DNA of 6,606 nucleotides from Pseudomonadota bacterium (lineage in GTDB: Bacteria; Pseudomonadota; Gammaproteobacteria; PS1; Pseudothioglobaceae). The translations under genes and the position numbers were made by a program. Positions 1-5,542 of the stretch are shown in pieces (the stretch's first letter is position 1; the number at the start of each line of letters is the position of its first letter). The notes under the pieces were generated by a model, which did not search any database, was not told where the DNA came from, and saw nothing but the letters and a program-made list of their open reading frames with translations. The DNA is taken from positions 1-6,606 of the forward strand of contig JAHZKM010000122.1 in NCBI GenBank assembly GCA_022600395.1, written 5' to 3'.

Positions 1-1
1 A

Positions 2-73
2 ACAAATATAGGGCTGCTTAGGGCAGCGAATCCCGCACTGATTGGGCACCACAGATCAAAAAAAGAGGGGTAA
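2..73 (+). other. Open frame cut by left window edge (doubtful 3' end of a CDS)
   Basis: An open frame enters from the left edge and stops at a TAA at 71-73. It gives 23 residues that include GLLRAANPAL and GHHRSKKEG. The first 60 bases are about half G+C, clearly richer than the neighbouring genes. I do not recognise a protein family. It could be the C-terminus of a gene starting outside the window, or part of a GC-richer intergenic element that happens to be open. The other strand also has an open stretch here, so being open is weak evidence. Confidence 0.2.
13..27. repeat. Small GC-rich hairpin
   Basis: GCTGC at 13-17 pairs with GCAGC at 23-27 around a 5-base loop. It lies downstream of the leftward operon ending at 113 and could help end that transcript. 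However, the stem is short and on the minus strand it is followed only by a mixed T-rich stretch, so it is not a convincing intrinsic terminator. Bases 58-64 are seven A (a T-run on the minus strand) with no strong stem before them. Confidence 0.25.
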
Positions 74-112
74 TTAAGAGTCTATAGCGTACTTGTGCGA
101 CAGTTAGTCAAT

Positions 113-637
113 CTATTGTCTATTGCCAAACCATACTCGTGCAAACAGCTTTTCTTTTAAAGCGAACTGATGATATAGCGCAGCCAATGTGTGTCCCACA
201 ATAAGCAGGATTAAAACTTTACTAAACACTTTATGTACAATCAATGGCGCTACCATTTCAAAGTTTTCTGGCAATGCCAATCCAGAGTCAAAAACTTCTG
301 GCAATCCTAAAAGTTGTGCGGTGGCCATGCCGCTTAATGCCATTAGAATCACAAGCACATATAAAGCATAGTGCCCAATAGTTGCAGCTTTGTTTGTCTT
401 TATTGTATTAACATCAAGCACTTCAAGTTTGGCGCTACGCATACGTACCACCAAGCGAATTAACATAAATACCAATATAGTAACGCCCACCAGCATGTGT
501 GTTTGCAATGTACCAATTTTTCTTGGATCAGAGTTTGGCATTTGGTCTAAAACCGTTGTGCCCATAAACAACCAAGCCATAATGACAATGGCCAAAACCC
601 AGTGTAGTGTGACTAAAAAAGGATGATAGCGTTTCAT
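113..637 (-). CDS. Cytochrome b561-family di-haem membrane protein
   Basis: Predicted 174-residue inner-membrane b-type cytochrome of the bacterial cytochrome b561 family (E. coli CybB-like). These proteins pass electrons between quinol and periplasmic or membrane partners. Four hydrophobic segments are visible at about residues 8-28, 45-65, 87-110 and 132-157. Histidines at 12 (LHWVLA), 47 (THMLVG), 135 (VHKVFSK) and 149 (GHTLAALYH) match the usual positions of the two haem-ligand pairs; H5, H89 and H156 are extra. The length is normal for the family. The ATG is preceded by an AGGAG ribosome site. It is the last of three leftward genes, starting 19 bp after the glycine-zipper gene, so co-transcription is likely. 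The family call is strong; the electron donor and acceptor cannot be read from sequence. Confidence 0.9.
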   Translation of the reverse strand: MKRYHPFLVTLHWVLAIVIMAWLFMGTTVLDQMPNSDPRKIGTLQTHMLVGVTILVFMLIRLVVRMRSAKLEVLDVNTIKTNKAATIGHYALYVLVILMALSGMATAQLLGLPEVFDSGLALPENFEMVAPLIVHKVFSKVLILLIVGHTLAALYHQFALKEKLFARVWFGNRQ

Positions 638-656
638 AAATTTCTCCTGCTAATAA

Positions 657-1151
657 TTAATGACTAGGTGAAACAGTCACTTGAACTGTAGATCCTGGCA
701 ACGTATTTGAGTTAAAGGTAAATTCACGATTGTTATACTTGGCAGTTACCAAATAATAATCCAAGCTTTCTCTAATCTCTTGTTTGTATTTGGTTTCACA
801 GCGGTTAATTTGTCTATAGCCCACTACACTTTTACTATTTGCTCGACTATTATCACTAGCGATTGAGGCGCCTAATGCGGCGCCCGCTACTGTCATTGCC
901 TTATTGCCACGACCACTACCAAGCTGATTACCAATAACGCCGCCCAAAATACCGCCAAATATTTCATCTGTATATGAGTCATTGCTCTGTTGGGAATAAA
1001 TCGGAACCTCTTCAGATCGACACTCTTCGTACGGTGTTTGATAAATTTGTGTTTTTAAGACTTTTTTAAAACTTACCACCTCGGCCTGATCTGTAAAAGC
1101 CATGGTTGAGGTTGACAATACGGCCAACCCTATTGCTATCCACTTGTTCAT
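657..1151 (-). CDS. Secreted glycine-zipper 2TM protein, YcfJ-like
   Basis: Predicted 164-residue envelope protein. The N-terminus is a signal peptide (MNKWIAIGLAVLSTSTMA, cleavage likely after A18, -3 T and -1 A). Residues about 65-98 form a glycine zipper (FGGILGGVIGNQLG, then a GAALGAS segment), as in the Rickettsia 17-kDa antigen/YcfJ 2TM domain group. C44 and C118 flank the zipper and could form a disulfide. There is no lipobox cysteine after the signal, so it is probably not a lipoprotein. Family members sit in or near the outer membrane and are linked to envelope integrity and stress, but the exact role is unknown. Its AGGAG site overlaps the stop of the upstream gene (9-bp gap), suggesting translational coupling, and the b561 gene follows 19 bp later. 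Confidence 0.82.
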   Translation of the reverse strand: MNKWIAIGLAVLSTSTMAFTDQAEVVSFKKVLKTQIYQTPYEECRSEEVPIYSQQSNDSYTDEIFGGILGGVIGNQLGSGRGNKAMTVAGAALGASIASDNSRANSKSVVGYRQINRCETKYKQEIRESLDYYLVTAKYNNREFTFNSNTLPGSTVQVTVSPSH

Positions 1152-1160
1152 AAATTACTC

Positions 1161-1553
1161 CTATCGTTTTCCGTAGCCACGGCCATAACCACTGTGCATA
1201 AACTTATTGCCTTGTCCTGTACCTTGCAAACTACCGCCATATTGGTGTTGTTCGCCCCTACCTTGATCCATACCTTCACCGCGCTTATGTTTGTTTTCCT
1301 GCCCTTCACCCACTCCTTGGCTTGCTCTCATTGTATCTCTAAAGGCTTGCCTATCTTCTGCCGACATGCCTTCAAGATTAGTCTGCATGGTATCTCTAAA
1401 ATTTAGCCTATCTGTTGGTGACATTGCTTGAATAGTGCTGCGCATTTGTGAGCCCTCATGAATATGAATTGTGTCTTCTGTAATATGTGCTTGCGCAACT
1501 TGTGTGCCTAATAGCAATATTGTTAGCAACAATACTTTGTTTTTTGATTTCAT
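1161..1553 (-). CDS. Small secreted His/Gly-rich protein with a 19-residue tandem repeat
   Basis: Not a recognised family. The 130-residue product has a clear signal peptide (K-rich start, LLLTILLLG core, AQA at 20-22), so the mature protein should begin at H23 and read HITEDTIHIHEG. A two-copy repeat follows: MSPTDRLNFRDTM (44-56) and MSAEDRQAFRDTM (63-75), charged and probably helical. The tail from about residue 78 is low complexity, rich in Gly, Gln, His and Arg, and ends YGRGYGKR. The general plan (periplasmic, small, helical, divergent from a two-component system) recalls Spy/CpxP/ZraP-type stress or metal proteins, but no diagnostic motif is present. The ATG has a GGAG site about 8 bases upstream. 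It is the first gene of the leftward operon and is probably controlled from the 1554-1705 region. The coding call is good; function is unknown. Confidence 0.75.
   Translation of the reverse strand: MKSKNKVLLLTILLLGTQVAQAHITEDTIHIHEGSQMRSTIQAMSPTDRLNFRDTMQTNLEGMSAEDRQAFRDTMRASQGVGEGQENKHKRGEGMDQGRGEQHQYGGSLQGTGQGNKFMHSGYGRGYGKR
1329..1435 (-). repeat. Two-copy 57-bp tandem repeat inside the secreted protein gene
   Basis: On the plus strand, catTgtatctctaaa at 1329-1343 recurs as catGgtatctctaaa at 1386-1400. The similarity continues through GCCTATCT and GACAT exactly 57 bp apart. It corresponds to the 19-residue protein repeat ending FRDTM. The DNA identity suggests a fairly recent in-frame duplication or strong constraint on both copies. 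Confidence 0.75.
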
Positions 1554-1597
1554 TTTGTGTCTCCGTTGTTATTAAATTATGTTTTAAAATTGCCATC

Positions 1598-1603
1598 AGT
1601 ATA
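1598..1603 (-). promoter_or_regulatory. Possible -10 of the leftward envelope operon
   Basis: Read leftward this is TATACT, five of six matches to the -10 consensus, lying 45 bp before the start codon at 1553. No good -35 hexamer is found 16-18 bp upstream. Instead the sequence TGTAACCAG (1613-1621) lies there, which would fit a promoter needing an activator or blocked by a repressor. It is placed by eye only. Confidence 0.35.
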
Positions 1604-1612
1604 AGACTCGTA

Positions 1613-1621
1613 TGTAACCAG
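1613..1621. promoter_or_regulatory. Solitary OmpR-like half-site near the leftward promoter
   Basis: TGTAACCAG here is identical, in the same orientation, to the third half-site of the repeat array at 1665-1673, 52 bp away or close to five helical turns. It covers the spacer and -35 area of the possible leftward promoter. No clear second half-site is seen 10 bp to either side, so a dimer would have to use a degenerate partner. Confidence 0.35.
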
Positions 1622-1643
1622 AACATTTCTCATATAAATCAAT

Positions 1644-1673
1644 TTGAAACGCTTTGTTACCAATTGTAACCAG
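1644..1673 (+). promoter_or_regulatory. Three 10-bp direct repeats, probable OmpR-family operator
   Basis: The motif TTGNNAC occurs three times at exact 10-bp steps: TTGAAAC at 1644, TTGTTACCA at 1654 and TTGTAACCA at 1664. OmpR-family regulators bind head-to-tail as dimers on half-sites about 10 bp apart, and known E. coli OmpR half-sites contain GTTACA- and TGAAACA-like cores, so the match is close. The array ends 24 bp before the -10 of the downstream OmpR-type gene, a position suited to activation or autoregulation. An overlapping imperfect palindrome, GTTACcAATTGTAAC, gives an alternative reading as an inverted-repeat operator. Confidence 0.6.
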
Positions 1674-1696
1674 CGCCGCTTTGCACAATGCTGACG

Positions 1697-1702
1697 TATA
1701 AT
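1697..1702 (+). promoter_or_regulatory. Consensus -10 next to the response-regulator start
   Basis: A perfect TATAAT lies three bases before the ATG at 1706. There is no -35 match at 16-18 bp and no TG extension, consistent with dependence on a factor bound at 1644-1673. With the usual 6-8 base distance, transcription would start around 1708-1710, at or just after the first ATG. This predicts a leaderless or nearly leaderless mRNA. A chance match in AT-rich DNA is possible. Confidence 0.45.
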
Positions 1703-1705
1703 TAA

Positions 1706-2422
1706 ATGATGAACAAGAGTAAAAATATTTTAATTGTTGACGATGATCCAGGAATCTGTCGCATGCTAGTGCGCTATCTAAAAGAACAAGGGTTCAATAG
1801 TGAAAGTGTAGGTGATGGCGTGCAAATGGATGAATGGTTAACTCATCAACAGCCCGATCTGATTTTGCTAGACCTCATGCTACCCGGTGAAGATGGGCTT
1901 TCTATTGCTAGAAGACTTAGAAGCGCATCTAATATACCCATTATGATATTAACTGCCAAAGGTGAAGATATTGATAGAATTATTGGGCTAGAAATTGGTG
2001 CAGATGACTATCTGTCCAAGCCTTTTAACCCACGCGAACTATTAGCCCGAATTAATGCGCTGCTTAGAAGGTCTCATTATCAAACCTCTGCATCTTCGGA
2101 AAATTCGTTGTATAAATTCGGCCCTTATACTTTCAACAAAGACTCGCTTATTCTTCTCAATGGCGAACAAGAAGTCTCTTTAGGCTATGCAGATACAGAG
2201 CTATTAAAGCTTTTCCTTAGTAATCCAAATCACCCAATTAGTCGTGACTTTATCTTAGATAAATTATCTGGCATTGATCGTGATCCTTTTGATCGCTCGA
2301 TTGATGTGCGCATCACCCGACTAAGAAAAAAGATTGAGCCCAACCCTAGCAAACCTCAATTTATCAGAACTGTGCGAGGGGTGGGTTATCGCTTTACCCC
2401 TAATGGGGACAGCACGACATGA
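1706..2422 (+). CDS. ompR: OmpR-type two-component response regulator
   Basis: Predicted 238-residue cytoplasmic transcription factor. The receiver domain (about 6-122) has the acidic pocket VDDD (11-14), phosphoacceptor D56 in LLDLMLPGEDG, T83 and K105 in SKPF; the stretch LEIGADDYLSKPFNPRELLARI is very close to E. coli OmpR. A winged-helix DNA-binding domain (about 135-232) contains RSIDVRITRLRKKIE and ends with the RTVRGVGYRF wing. The length is that of OmpR. A TAA codon lies directly upstream in frame, so the start must be the ATG at 1706 or the adjacent one at 1709. No Shine-Dalgarno sequence is visible. It overlaps the sensor kinase gene by 4 bp (ATGA), the normal arrangement for a cognate pair. 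It probably controls its own gene through the 10-bp repeats upstream. Actual targets, such as porins, are not visible here. Confidence 0.94.
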   Translation: MMNKSKNILIVDDDPGICRMLVRYLKEQGFNSESVGDGVQMDEWLTHQQPDLILLDLMLPGEDGLSIARRLRSASNIPIMILTAKGEDIDRIIGLEIGADDYLSKPFNPRELLARINALLRRSHYQTSASSENSLYKFGPYTFNKDSLILLNGEQEVSLGYADTELLKLFLSNPNHPISRDFILDKLSGIDRDPFDRSIDVRITRLRKKIEPNPSKPQFIRTVRGVGYRFTPNGDSTT

Positions 2423-3717
2423 CCAAAACCCTATTTGGTCGTACCTCGCTAATTATCACTAGCACCATGCTGGTTTTTTTGATAGCCGTCATTACTATTG
2501 CCGGAAATTTTATTATCTTACCCGTAGGCAAAAGAAATGCTGATGACCTTGCCTCACTTATTTTGCTTTCTGCCCAAACCTATGTTGAGCTTCCACCAGA
2601 AACTCGACAAGACTTTGTAAATGAACTTTCAAAAAATCATCAGCTATATTGGGGCAATGGAACTGAACAGTTAGCAGAACACACCTACTTAAAGCCTCAC
2701 TTTAATTTTATGGAAAAGTCTTTATCTGATCGATTAGGCTCAACAGTTGACATCGCCCCTCAAGTAGACAAACCCGATCGTCACTGGGTAGAAATTAAAA
2801 TTTCAGAAAAAGTCGTTAGGGTTGGATTTGATCAACAAAGAATTGGGGTATCTCTGCCTTATGTAGCTCTCTATCTCGTTTTAATCTTATCTGTCATGGC
2901 TGTTCTTAGTAGCTTACTATTGGTTAGAAAAATTACCAAGCCAGTGCAAAATCTCTCAAAAGCTGCGGCTGTTATTGGTGCTGGAAATATACCCGACCCT
3001 CTGTTAGAAGAGGGGCCAAAGGAGCTGGCAGAAACCGCTAGAGCTTTTAACAAAATGTCTACCGACGTGCAAAGTTTGCTTGAAAACCGCACAGTCTTAT
3101 TGGGCGGCATTTCTCACGATTTGCGCACACCCTTAACCCGCATGAAAATGGCTTTAGAAATGCTACCAAACTCTGTTGACTCTGAATTAAGCACGGAGCT
3201 CGTTGAGGCTGTTGATAATATGGGGCTTATTATTCAAGAATATATGCAGCTCACTAAAGGGCTTGAAGACGAGAATATTGAGCGTATCAATCTTAATATC
3301 TTAATAACAGATATTGTTAAAGAGATAAAACCTGCCAAAACTCAAATTATTCATATAACGGGTGATACTAATTATCAGTTTGAAACTTACTCAGTTGCAC
3401 TGCATCGAGTTTTGTTCAATTTAATTGAAAATGCGATTAGTTATGGCAAAAAGAACCCTATATCCATTTCTTGGAAACAGCAAAAGAAAATCCTAAAAAT
3501 AGTTATAGCAGACCAAGGGTCCGGCATACCAAATCAGCATCAAGCAAAAGTATTTAGGCCGTTTTATCGTCTGGAATCTTCACGTAATAGGGCTAGTGGC
3601 GGTTCTGGATTAGGTCTTGCCATTGTGAAACAACTAGTTGATTCGCACAACTGGCAAGTTTCACTAAATCCAAGAGAAAATGGTGGCACTAATGCCGTAG
3701 TGACAATTAGTGTCTAA
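2419..3717 (+). CDS. envZ: EnvZ-type sensor histidine kinase
   Basis: Predicted 432-residue inner-membrane kinase partnering the regulator before it. Membrane segments lie at about 11-35 and 146-169 and enclose a periplasmic region of about 110 residues. A HAMP domain follows (about 170-222). The dimerisation/phosphoacceptor motif GISHDLRTPLTRMK has H233 and closely resembles the EnvZ H-box. The ATPase domain shows the N-box NLIENAISYG (334-343), G1 DQGSGIP (365-371), F-box FRPFYR (379-384) and G2 GGSGLGLAIV (394-403), so it appears complete and active. The length is close to E. coli EnvZ (450). A GGGGA ribosome site sits inside the end of the preceding gene. The stimulus cannot be deduced, because the periplasmic domain is poorly conserved in this family. 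The gene ends 2 bp from the convergent tRNA-Leu, leaving no room for an intergenic terminator. Confidence 0.93.
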   Translation: MTKTLFGRTSLIITSTMLVFLIAVITIAGNFIILPVGKRNADDLASLILLSAQTYVELPPETRQDFVNELSKNHQLYWGNGTEQLAEHTYLKPHFNFMEKSLSDRLGSTVDIAPQVDKPDRHWVEIKISEKVVRVGFDQQRIGVSLPYVALYLVLILSVMAVLSSLLLVRKITKPVQNLSKAAAVIGAGNIPDPLLEEGPKELAETARAFNKMSTDVQSLLENRTVLLGGISHDLRTPLTRMKMALEMLPNSVDSELSTELVEAVDNMGLIIQEYMQLTKGLEDENIERINLNILITDIVKEIKPAKTQIIHITGDTNYQFETYSVALHRVLFNLIENAISYGKKNPISISWKQQKKILKIVIADQGSGIPNQHQAKVFRPFYRLESSRNRASGGSGLGLAIVKQLVDSHNWQVSLNPRENGGTNAVVTISV

Positions 3718-3719
3718 TA

Positions 3720-3805
3720 TGGTGCCGATGGCCAGAGTCGAACTGGCACGAGCGTAGCTCACTACCCCCTCAAGGTAGCGCGTCTACCAATTCCGCCACA
3801 TCGGC
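3720..3805 (-). tRNA. leuU: tRNA-Leu, anticodon GAG
   Basis: An 86-base class II tRNA on the minus strand. The acceptor stem GCCGATG (3805-3799) pairs fully with CATCGGC (3730-3724), followed by discriminator A and an encoded CCA (3722-3720). The anticodon stem CTACC/GGTAG encloses the loop TTGAGGG, giving anticodon GAG with G37, which reads CUC and CUU. The long variable arm contains GAGC-TAC-GCTC, as expected for leucine tRNAs, and the T arm is GCCAG-TTCGACT-CTGGC. It lies 16 bp after secG with no promoter between, so it is probably processed from the tpiA-secG transcript. E. coli has the same secG-leuU order. Downstream, inside the kinase gene, only a weak hairpin (3687-3702) is seen and no clear terminator. 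Confidence 0.96.
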
Positions 3806-3821
3806 AAAAAAAGTTAGCGAT

Positions 3822-4172
3822 CTAGTAGTCAGGAACGTCGCTAGTACTAGATGGTGCTGGTGCAATCATTGGCACATCTGAAGGATCAATCGAAGCCGCT
3901 TGCTCCATGATGCTGTTTGACTCATTGCTACCACTTGTCTCATTTGTTGCCAAATAAGCCAAGGTTAAACTAGTTACAAAAAAACCAAAAGCAACGGCAG
4001 CGGTCAGCTTATACATAAATGAATTGGCACCTCGAGCGCCAAAAACTGAACCCGATGCGCCTGCTCCAAATGCCGCGCCTGCATCTGCACCTTTGCCGTG
4101 TTGCATTAAAACAAGTGCGATTAAACCTAACGCTAAAAGTACATGAATAATTAAAATAATTTGAAATGACAT
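3822..4172 (-). CDS. secG: SecG, preprotein translocase subunit
   Basis: Predicted 116-residue subunit of the SecYEG channel that helps SecA-driven export across the inner membrane. Two membrane helices are seen at about 2-23 and 54-75. Between them lies the family signature VLMQHGKGADAGAAFG, followed by GASGSVFGARG (21-48). The C-terminal tail from about 77 is Ser/Asn/Pro-rich and acidic, which is variable in the family. The length is typical of gammaproteobacterial SecG. The start lies 3 bp after the tpiA stop with an AGG-containing ribosome site inside the end of tpiA, so translation is probably coupled. The tRNA-Leu gene follows. Confidence 0.95.
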   Translation of the reverse strand: MSFQIILIIHVLLALGLIALVLMQHGKGADAGAAFGAGASGSVFGARGANSFMYKLTAAVAFGFFVTSLTLAYLATNETSGSNESNSIMEQAASIDPSDVPMIAPAPSSTSDVPDY

Positions 4173-4175
4173 AAT

Positions 4176-4922
4176 TTAACCTGCTTTACAAATTTGTAAG
4201 AAATCTTCTGCTTTTAATGAAGCGCCGCCAATAAGGCCGCCATCAATATCTTCACAACCAATTAACTCAGCTGCGTTACCAGGATTCATACTTCCACCAT
4301 ATAAAATAGGGGTAGCTTGAGCAACGCTCTCATTATTTTGCGCTAGCATTGAACGAATAAAAGCGTGTGCATCTTGTGCCTGTTGCGGTGTTGCCGTCAC
4401 TCCTGTGCCAATTGCCCAAACAGGCTCATAAGCAATAATAATATTTTTAAACGCATCAATACCAACACGGTCAATCACTGCTTGAATTTGACGCGAAACA
4501 ACAGCTTCCATATTGCCAGATTCTCTCTCTTCAAGTGTTTCGCCAATACAAAAAAGAGGAGTAAGATCATTCTCAAGAGCGACCTGCACCTTATGAGCAA
4601 CTACATCATCCGATTCACCATATAAGCTTCTACGCTCTGAATGACCAACAATAACGTATTGCGCGCCAAAATCCTTGATCATATCTGCACTCACCTCACC
4701 AGTAAAAGCGCCCGATGCATTGACATTTAAGTCTTGAGCGCCTAGATGCAATTGAGAATGGGTAATTAATGCTTCAACCTGTGACATATAAGGAGAAGGT
4801 GCGCAAACAATAACATTTGAATCTACATCTCCCATGCCTGAAAGAATGCCCATAATTAATGTATTAACCGTTTCTTTTGAGGCGTTCATCTTCCAATTGC
4901 CTGCCACAATAACTTGACGCAT
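4176..4922 (-). CDS. tpiA: Triosephosphate isomerase
   Basis: Predicted 248-residue cytosolic TIM-barrel enzyme that interconverts dihydroxyacetone phosphate and glyceraldehyde 3-phosphate in glycolysis, gluconeogenesis and the Calvin cycle. Catalytic residues are all present: N9 and K11 in GNWKMN, H94 in VGHSERR, and E166 in AYEPVWAIGTG, which also carries flexible loop 6 (167-174). The phosphate-binding YGGS motif is at 208-211 and a GGLIGGASL segment at 228-236. The length is normal for bacteria. The start is supported by the GNWKMN motif beginning 7 residues in; the ribosome site AGAGA is modest. A possible promoter lies just upstream, and secG follows after 3 bp. Confidence 0.97.
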   Translation of the reverse strand: MRQVIVAGNWKMNASKETVNTLIMGILSGMGDVDSNVIVCAPSPYMSQVEALITHSQLHLGAQDLNVNASGAFTGEVSADMIKDFGAQYVIVGHSERRSLYGESDDVVAHKVQVALENDLTPLFCIGETLEERESGNMEAVVSRQIQAVIDRVGIDAFKNIIIAYEPVWAIGTGVTATPQQAQDAHAFIRSMLAQNNESVAQATPILYGGSMNPGNAAELIGCEDIDGGLIGGASLKAEDFLQICKAG

Positions 4923-4950
4923 AATAATTCTCTAAAATAAAAATGGATTA

Positions 4951-4979
4951 ATGTTACTCTATTTAGCGATAAAAATCAA
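4951..4979 (-). promoter_or_regulatory. Possible sigma-70 promoter for tpiA-secG-tRNA-Leu
   Basis: Read leftward, TTGATT (4979-4974) and TAACAT (4956-4951) are separated by 17 bp in the gap between yqhA and tpiA. The -35 matches the consensus at four of six bases and the -10 at four of six. Transcription would start about 22 bases before the tpiA ATG. Reading through from yqhA is an alternative. Confidence 0.4.
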
Positions 4980-4991
4980 TGTCTAAAAGCT

Positions 4992-5510
4992 TTAGTGTGA
5001 TGATTTAGAGCCAAAATATAACGCCAGTGACACCATTAAAATGCCCAGTGCAAAATACACTAAATCCAATGCGCCAACAAAAGTCATAGATAGCGATACT
5101 TCAAAAAAAGTAACCACCAAAATCATCAGAATTACTTTGGCAAGTTTAGACTTCAAGTCGTCCAATGAATTAATAACTAAAACCTTTGATGATCTTGCGC
5201 TTTCTTTAGCTTCATCAATATCGCTAATAAACAACTCGTACAACCCTAGCGCAAAAATTAGCAAAATAGTTGCTAATAAAAAGCCATCAATAGAGCCTAC
5301 TGTATGCGCCACCATCTCAATTTTTAAAGATTTTTTCACTTCTGCTGTTGCACCAACATATTCACCTGCATGGATGATTAAATTGGACACATCAATAGCA
5401 GTAATAACAAACAACATTAAAGAAAGCAAAAGCGAGGAGACAACAGCGCCTAAAACCATCAACCGAGAATTCCACAACAACTTTTCAAAATACTTTTCTA
5501 AACCACTCAT
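4992..5510 (-). CDS. yqhA: YqhA/UPF0114-family membrane protein
   Basis: Predicted 172-residue inner-membrane protein of the YqhA (UPF0114) family, whose function is not established. Four hydrophobic segments are visible at about 18-38, 74-96, 124-146 and 147-166. Family-like features are the N-terminal amphipathic LEKYFEKLLWNSRLMVL and the segment SIDGFLLATILLIFALGLYE, corresponding to the conserved LVD-LLVMVMFSGYE region of E. coli YqhA. The length is close to that of E. coli YqhA. It is divergent from dnaA, with a 64-bp shared control region, and lies 69 bp upstream of tpiA. The ATG has a modest AGAGA site. The family call is good, the function open. Confidence 0.82.
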   Translation of the reverse strand: MSGLEKYFEKLLWNSRLMVLGAVVSSLLLSLMLFVITAIDVSNLIIHAGEYVGATAEVKKSLKIEMVAHTVGSIDGFLLATILLIFALGLYELFISDIDEAKESARSSKVLVINSLDDLKSKLAKVILMILVVTFFEVSLSMTFVGALDLVYFALGILMVSLALYFGSKSSH

Positions 5511-5531
5511 CTACTTATCTCTAAAAAACAA

Positions 5532-5537
5532 TATAAT
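5532..5537 (+). promoter_or_regulatory. dnaA: Possible dnaA -10 element
   Basis: A perfect TATAAT lies 37 bp before the dnaA start, predicting transcription from about 5544 and a leader of about 30 bases. No -35 match lies at the right distance, and no DnaA box (TTATNCACA) is seen nearby, so autoregulation by DnaA is not supported by this sequence. Confidence 0.4.
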
Positions 5538-5542
5538 GCTCA

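Noticed and set aside
1194..1406. Plus-strand open frame of 70 codons inside the secreted protein gene
   Set aside because: It is a shadow of the minus-strand gene, which has a signal peptide, ribosome site and internal protein repeat. The plus-strand frame has no ribosome site or family resemblance.
113..1553. The three leftward genes as a defence, toxin-antitoxin or secretion system
   Set aside because: No nuclease, protease, effector or immunity-like feature is visible. The recognised families are envelope and redox proteins.
1655..1670. GTTACCAATTGTAAC as a simple palindromic repressor site
   Set aside because: The two arms are offset by one extra C, whereas the three direct repeats fit a 10-bp period exactly and suit the adjacent OmpR-type regulator better. 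It is kept only as an alternative.
3841..3850. Perfect 10-bp palindrome CTAGTACTAG
   Set aside because: It lies inside the variable Ser/Thr-rich tail of secG. It has no partner repeats, and its position does not suggest an operator or terminator.
4983..4995. Inverted repeat CTAAAAGCTTTAG at the end of the yqhA-like gene as a terminator
   Set aside because: The stem is almost all A-T, only 5 bp long, and no T-run follows directly in the direction of transcription.
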